From Bacteroidaceae bacterium (GTDB taxonomy: Bacteria; Bacteroidota; Bacteroidia; Bacteroidales; Bacteroidaceae), in the NCBI GenBank assembly GCA_902362375.1, contig CABIVS010000006.1, forward strand, positions 62,001-126,000: a stretch of 64,000 nucleotides of DNA. The letters are read 5' to 3'. Below are positions 61,424 to 64,000 of the stretch, piece by piece. Both the position numbers and the translations under genes were made by a program. A model generated the notes under the pieces. It ran no database searches and was not told the DNA's origin. It saw only the letters and a list, made by a program, of their open reading frames with translations. The first letter of the stretch is position 1. Each line of letters opens with the position of its first letter.

Positions 61424-61531
61424 CATAATCTGGAACATGAAGTATGAATAGATAAATTTCTTTGCATTAGGTGCAAACTTCTTTTCTTCTAATACCAAAC
61501 TTTCTTTAGGTTAAACATAAACTATAAATGC

Positions 61532-61608
61532 AAGTTTCATTTATATAATCAGAACTTGCAATTATATAAATGAAACTTTCGTTTTTATAATCAAAGCTTG
61601 CAATTATA
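61532..61608. repeat. Nested inverted and direct repeats in a non-coding gap
   Basis: An exact 18-bp inverted repeat (61532-61549 with 61561-61578, 11-nt loop) overlaps a 23-bp sequence repeated at 61544-61566 and 61586-61608 with two mismatches. The repeat period is 42 bp, four helical turns. The region is the gap 61424-61752 upstream of the regulator-linked genes. No T-tract follows, so a terminator is unlikely; a regulator-binding array is plausible. Confidence 0.6.
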
Positions 61609-61752
61609 GATTTCTATTAGTTAAGAGCAACTTTAGTATTAGAAGGAAAGAACTTTGCAATAGAGAGATAATAACTTATCTATTTGAGCTTCTTTTTACT
61701 ACGAAATGCTATCTTTGCTTGTCATTTGGTAGAAAAGAAATCGAATCGCACT

Positions 61753-62082
61753 ATGATTAACAGAATTATATGGATTATTGGGATTGTATGGATAGGGAAC
61801 ATTCAAAATGGAGTACAAGCGCAACGACGTAACTTCATTCATCCCGGAATCACCTATTGTCTAGTTTATCAATCAAAAGGAAATTCTTTATTGTCCGTAG
61901 CTTTTGATTCGGAAGTAAAGACGGAACCAGTGAAATTACCCTGCTCCGCACAATGGACGGAAAGAGAAATAGGAAAACTCACTCTTTCCGCAGGAGCTTG
62001 CGTACTTCGTTTACAGATAGAGCAAGCCGGAGATAAACTCGAAATCCAGAAAATAATAGTAAAGCAGGATAAGGGGATTTGA
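61753..62082 (+). pseudogene. Short exported protein, likely an internally deleted enzyme gene
   Basis: A 109-residue frame from ATG 61753 encodes a signal peptide (cleavage near VQAQ), then 'RRNFIHPGITY', which looks like the opening of an alginate-lyase-superfamily enzyme, and directly afterwards a beta-rich segment ending 'LSAGACVLRLQIEQAGDKLEIQKIIV', which resembles the last strands of a carbohydrate-binding domain. The middle of such an enzyme would be missing. Either it is an in-frame deletion remnant or a small secreted protein of its own. It is upstream of the hybrid regulator by 38 nt. Confidence 0.45.
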
Positions 62083-62120
62083 TTTCTCGTTCGTACTTAA
62101 TAATAGTACTACAAAAAAAG

Positions 62121-64000
62121 ATGGCCATGAAAATTCGAATATGTTTGTTAATCATACTGATGGGATTATTGTATCCGGGTTATATTAGCTCGCAAGAGTC
62201 CCCTTATGTATTCCGCCAGATTGGAGTTGTCGAAGGATTACCGGATAACTATGTAAAAAGCGTTTTCCCCATCCCGGACGGACGTATCGGTGTGCGAAGC
62301 ACTGTGCTGTTAAGCCTGTATGACGGTGCGAACTATTCAAATTTCCCTTTCAATATTCATGGCGAATATTCGATAGCATATAACCATATCATTCCTGAAC
62401 AGTATATTGATGCTGATAAACGTTTGTGGATGAAAGAACGCAAGAGCCTGCGTGTTTTCGATTTGACTACCGAACAGTATATATATAACGTAGATTCTTT
62501 ATTCCAACAGTTCGGCTTAAAGGATAAAGTGGCGGATATCATCATTGATTCTGAAAAACACTGTTGGTTTCTGACACCGGGTTCCTCTGTCTATATGTAC
62601 GATGCAGAGACAAAATCAATCGAACAGGTTTGCAGGAATGACGAGTTTATGGAATACTATGGAGGATTGCTCGGGGTGGAAAGTCATGGAAAATACAGTT
62701 GGATGGTTCATCAGAAAGGAGCTATCCGTTGCTACGATTTGGAAAAGAAACGTTTTGTACAGCAACTTGATTTCCTGAAAGACCAACTGAAACCGGATGA
62801 CCGTGTAGTTCTGAAGATACTCGATAATGGTGACTTTTGGCTGATGTGGGATCGTGGAGTAGGCTATTATGATGTCTATAATAAAAAATGGAATCAAATT
62901 TCAGGTATCCGACTCGGACACTATTCATGGTTCACTTCTATGGACATTGATAAAGGTGGAAATGCATGGGTAGGAACCGTTATCGATGGATTCTATGTCA
63001 TTGATATGCATAATTTTTCTGTAACCCGGACACAGGACATTCCTTTATTATCAGGTAATACAGTACGTAATGGCATTCAGAGTATCTATTGCGACAAGGA
63101 AAACAATTCTGTTTGGATAGGACTCTATAATCAGGGAATGTGCTATTACCATCCCAGCATGAATAAAATAGTGCTGTACAATAAAAAGATGATAAATGGC
63201 GACTGGAAAGGAGAGGAAATACGCTGTATGCTCGAAACGTCTAAAGGAGAAATTCTGATGGGTACTACACAAGGTGTCTATCGTTATGAACCGGAGACTA
63301 AGAGAATGGACAGATTCTATCATGAATTCAGCCAGAAGAATTGCCGTGTACTCTATGAAGACAGTAAGAAGCGTGTTTGGGTCGGAACATACCACGATGG
63401 ACTCTACTGTATAGATCATGGAAAGGTACGGTCTTACGATTATCCCGATACGGATTATCAGAATGAACTGGATTTCAGTAATATCCGTGTCATGGTCGAA
63501 GACCCTTCCGGTCGGTTGTGGGTAAGTATATATGGTGGTGTAGGATTATTCAATCCGGAAAACGGGCAAATAAACTTATTGTCCGAACAGTTCCCCGAAC
63601 TCAAAAAATACAAAGTAGCCAATGCATTGGCCATAGATAACCAATCCCGGTTGGTCGTAGGCAGTGATAACGGACTTTACATTTACGATCCTGCAACGAA
63701 TAAAATATGGATACCGGAGCAAGACGGCCAGGCTAATTCAATCTTCAATCAGGGAAGTATCAAGTACAACCAAATACTCAAAGACCATGAGGGAACTTTA
63801 TGGTTTGCCACTCAATATGGCTTGAGCGTTTTGACTCACAATGGGCAAAGCTACACATTAGGGAGAGAAGAAGGTCTTTCCAAAGCCATCCTGAACGTAG
63901 TAGAAGATAAGAACCATGATCTCTGGATTTCGACAGTCACTTCTATTTATAAGATAAAAGTAGACAGAAGAGCTGATAAATACGGCTTTCATGTAATCAG
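62121..64000 (+). CDS. Hybrid two-component regulator (HTCS), N-terminal propeller part
   Basis: The frame is open from ATG 62121 (or 62127) to the window edge with no stop. After a signal peptide comes the two-component regulator propeller: 'FRQIGVVEGLPDNYVKSVF', then repeated blades such as 'SVWIGLYNQGMCYYHP', 'RVWVGTYHDGLYCID', 'RLWVSIYGGVGLFNPENG' and 'TLWFATQYGLSVLT'. HTCS proteins sense glycan fragments in the periplasm and regulate an adjacent PUL from a single chain with kinase, receiver and AraC-type DNA-binding domains; those lie beyond the window. It probably regulates the upstream GH28-like gene or genes further on. Confidence 0.9.
   Translation, partial: MAMKIRICLLIILMGLLYPGYISSQESPYVFRQIGVVEGLPDNYVKSVFPIPDGRIGVRSTVLLSLYDGANYSNFPFNIHGEYSIAYNHIIPEQYIDADKRLWMKERKSLRVFDLTTEQYIYNVDSLFQQFGLKDKVADIIIDSEKHCWFLTPGSSVYMYDAETKSIEQVCRNDEFMEYYGGLLGVESHGKYSWMVHQKGAIRCYDLEKKRFVQQLDFLKDQLKPDDRVVLKILDNGDFWLMWDRGVGYYDVYNKKWNQISGIRLGHYSWFTSMDIDKGGNAWVGTVIDGFYVIDMHNFSVTRTQDIPLLSGNTVRNGIQSIYCDKENNSVWIGLYNQGMCYYHPSMNKIVLYNKKMINGDWKGEEIRCMLETSKGEILMGTTQGVYRYEPETKRMDRFYHEFSQKNCRVLYEDSKKRVWVGTYHDGLYCIDHGKVRSYDYPDTDYQNELDFSNIRVMVEDPSGRLWVSIYGGVGLFNPENGQINLLSEQFPELKKYKVANALAIDNQSRLVVGSDNGLYIYDPATNKIWIPEQDGQANSIFNQGSIKYNQILKDHEGTLWFATQYGLSVLTHNGQSYTLGREEGLSKAILNVVEDKNHDLWISTVTSIYKIKVDRRADKYGFHVI

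Overview
The window looks like a chromosome segment of a gut Bacteroides. The main signs are two SusC/SusD outer-membrane pairs, many Bacteroidota lipoproteins, ECF sigma/FecR anti-sigma pairs, a hybrid two-component sensor, and promoters of the Bacteroidota type (TTTG, 19-21 nt spacer, TAnnTTTG). The species cannot be fixed from the sequence alone.

Region 1 (1 to about 26.9 kb) is a large polysaccharide/glycan utilisation locus (PUL). It has two paralogous modules in the order SusC, SusD, GH18, DUF1735 surface lipoprotein(s): 3-6946 and 17023-25127. Between them lie a DUF1573 protein, a metallophosphoesterase fused to a PQQ-type propeller, a second phosphoesterase, an SGNH esterase, a GH3 and an ECF sigma/FecR pair. 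A serine-type sulfatase follows module 2. SusC-2 carries an STN domain, so ligand sensing through FecR to the sigma factor is likely. The two GH18 proteins and the architecture suggest an N-glycan-like target. Two phosphoesterases, an esterase and a sulfatase suggest that target is heavily decorated.

Region 2 (26.9-39.9 kb) is mostly core genome: dps and oxyR with interleaved divergent promoters, a NigD-like lipoprotein, an ECF sigma with an unusual inner-membrane/beta-barrel partner, a small two-gene hypothetical unit, a decayed MFS transporter spliced onto an unrelated reading frame, pflB-pflA, and a hybrid sensor kinase.

Region 3 (40.0-46.9 kb) is a compact integrated element in the 3' end of tRNA-Ser(UGA). 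A 13-bp sequence is repeated exactly at both ends. It carries a tyrosine recombinase, the AbiEi/AbiEii pair, a primase-helicase flanked by two small HTH proteins, and a control region with tandem 11-bp repeats and a 21-bp-arm inverted repeat. No relaxase, conjugation or virion genes are visible, so it resembles a phage-satellite or minimal mobilised island.

Region 4 (47.1-51.5 kb) holds tRNA-Ser(GGA) and a three-gene [FeFe]-hydrogenase operon (NuoF-, HydA- and NuoE-like).

Region 5 (51.6-64.0 kb) holds a heparinase II/III-like enzyme, a three-gene envelope operon (DUF3575 barrel, OmpA-like protein, and a protein with four tandem barrel-like repeats), a scrap of a decayed hybrid two-component gene, a GH28-like beta-helix enzyme, a repeat-rich spacer, a short internally deleted-looking gene, and the 5' part of an intact hybrid two-component regulator that runs off the window.
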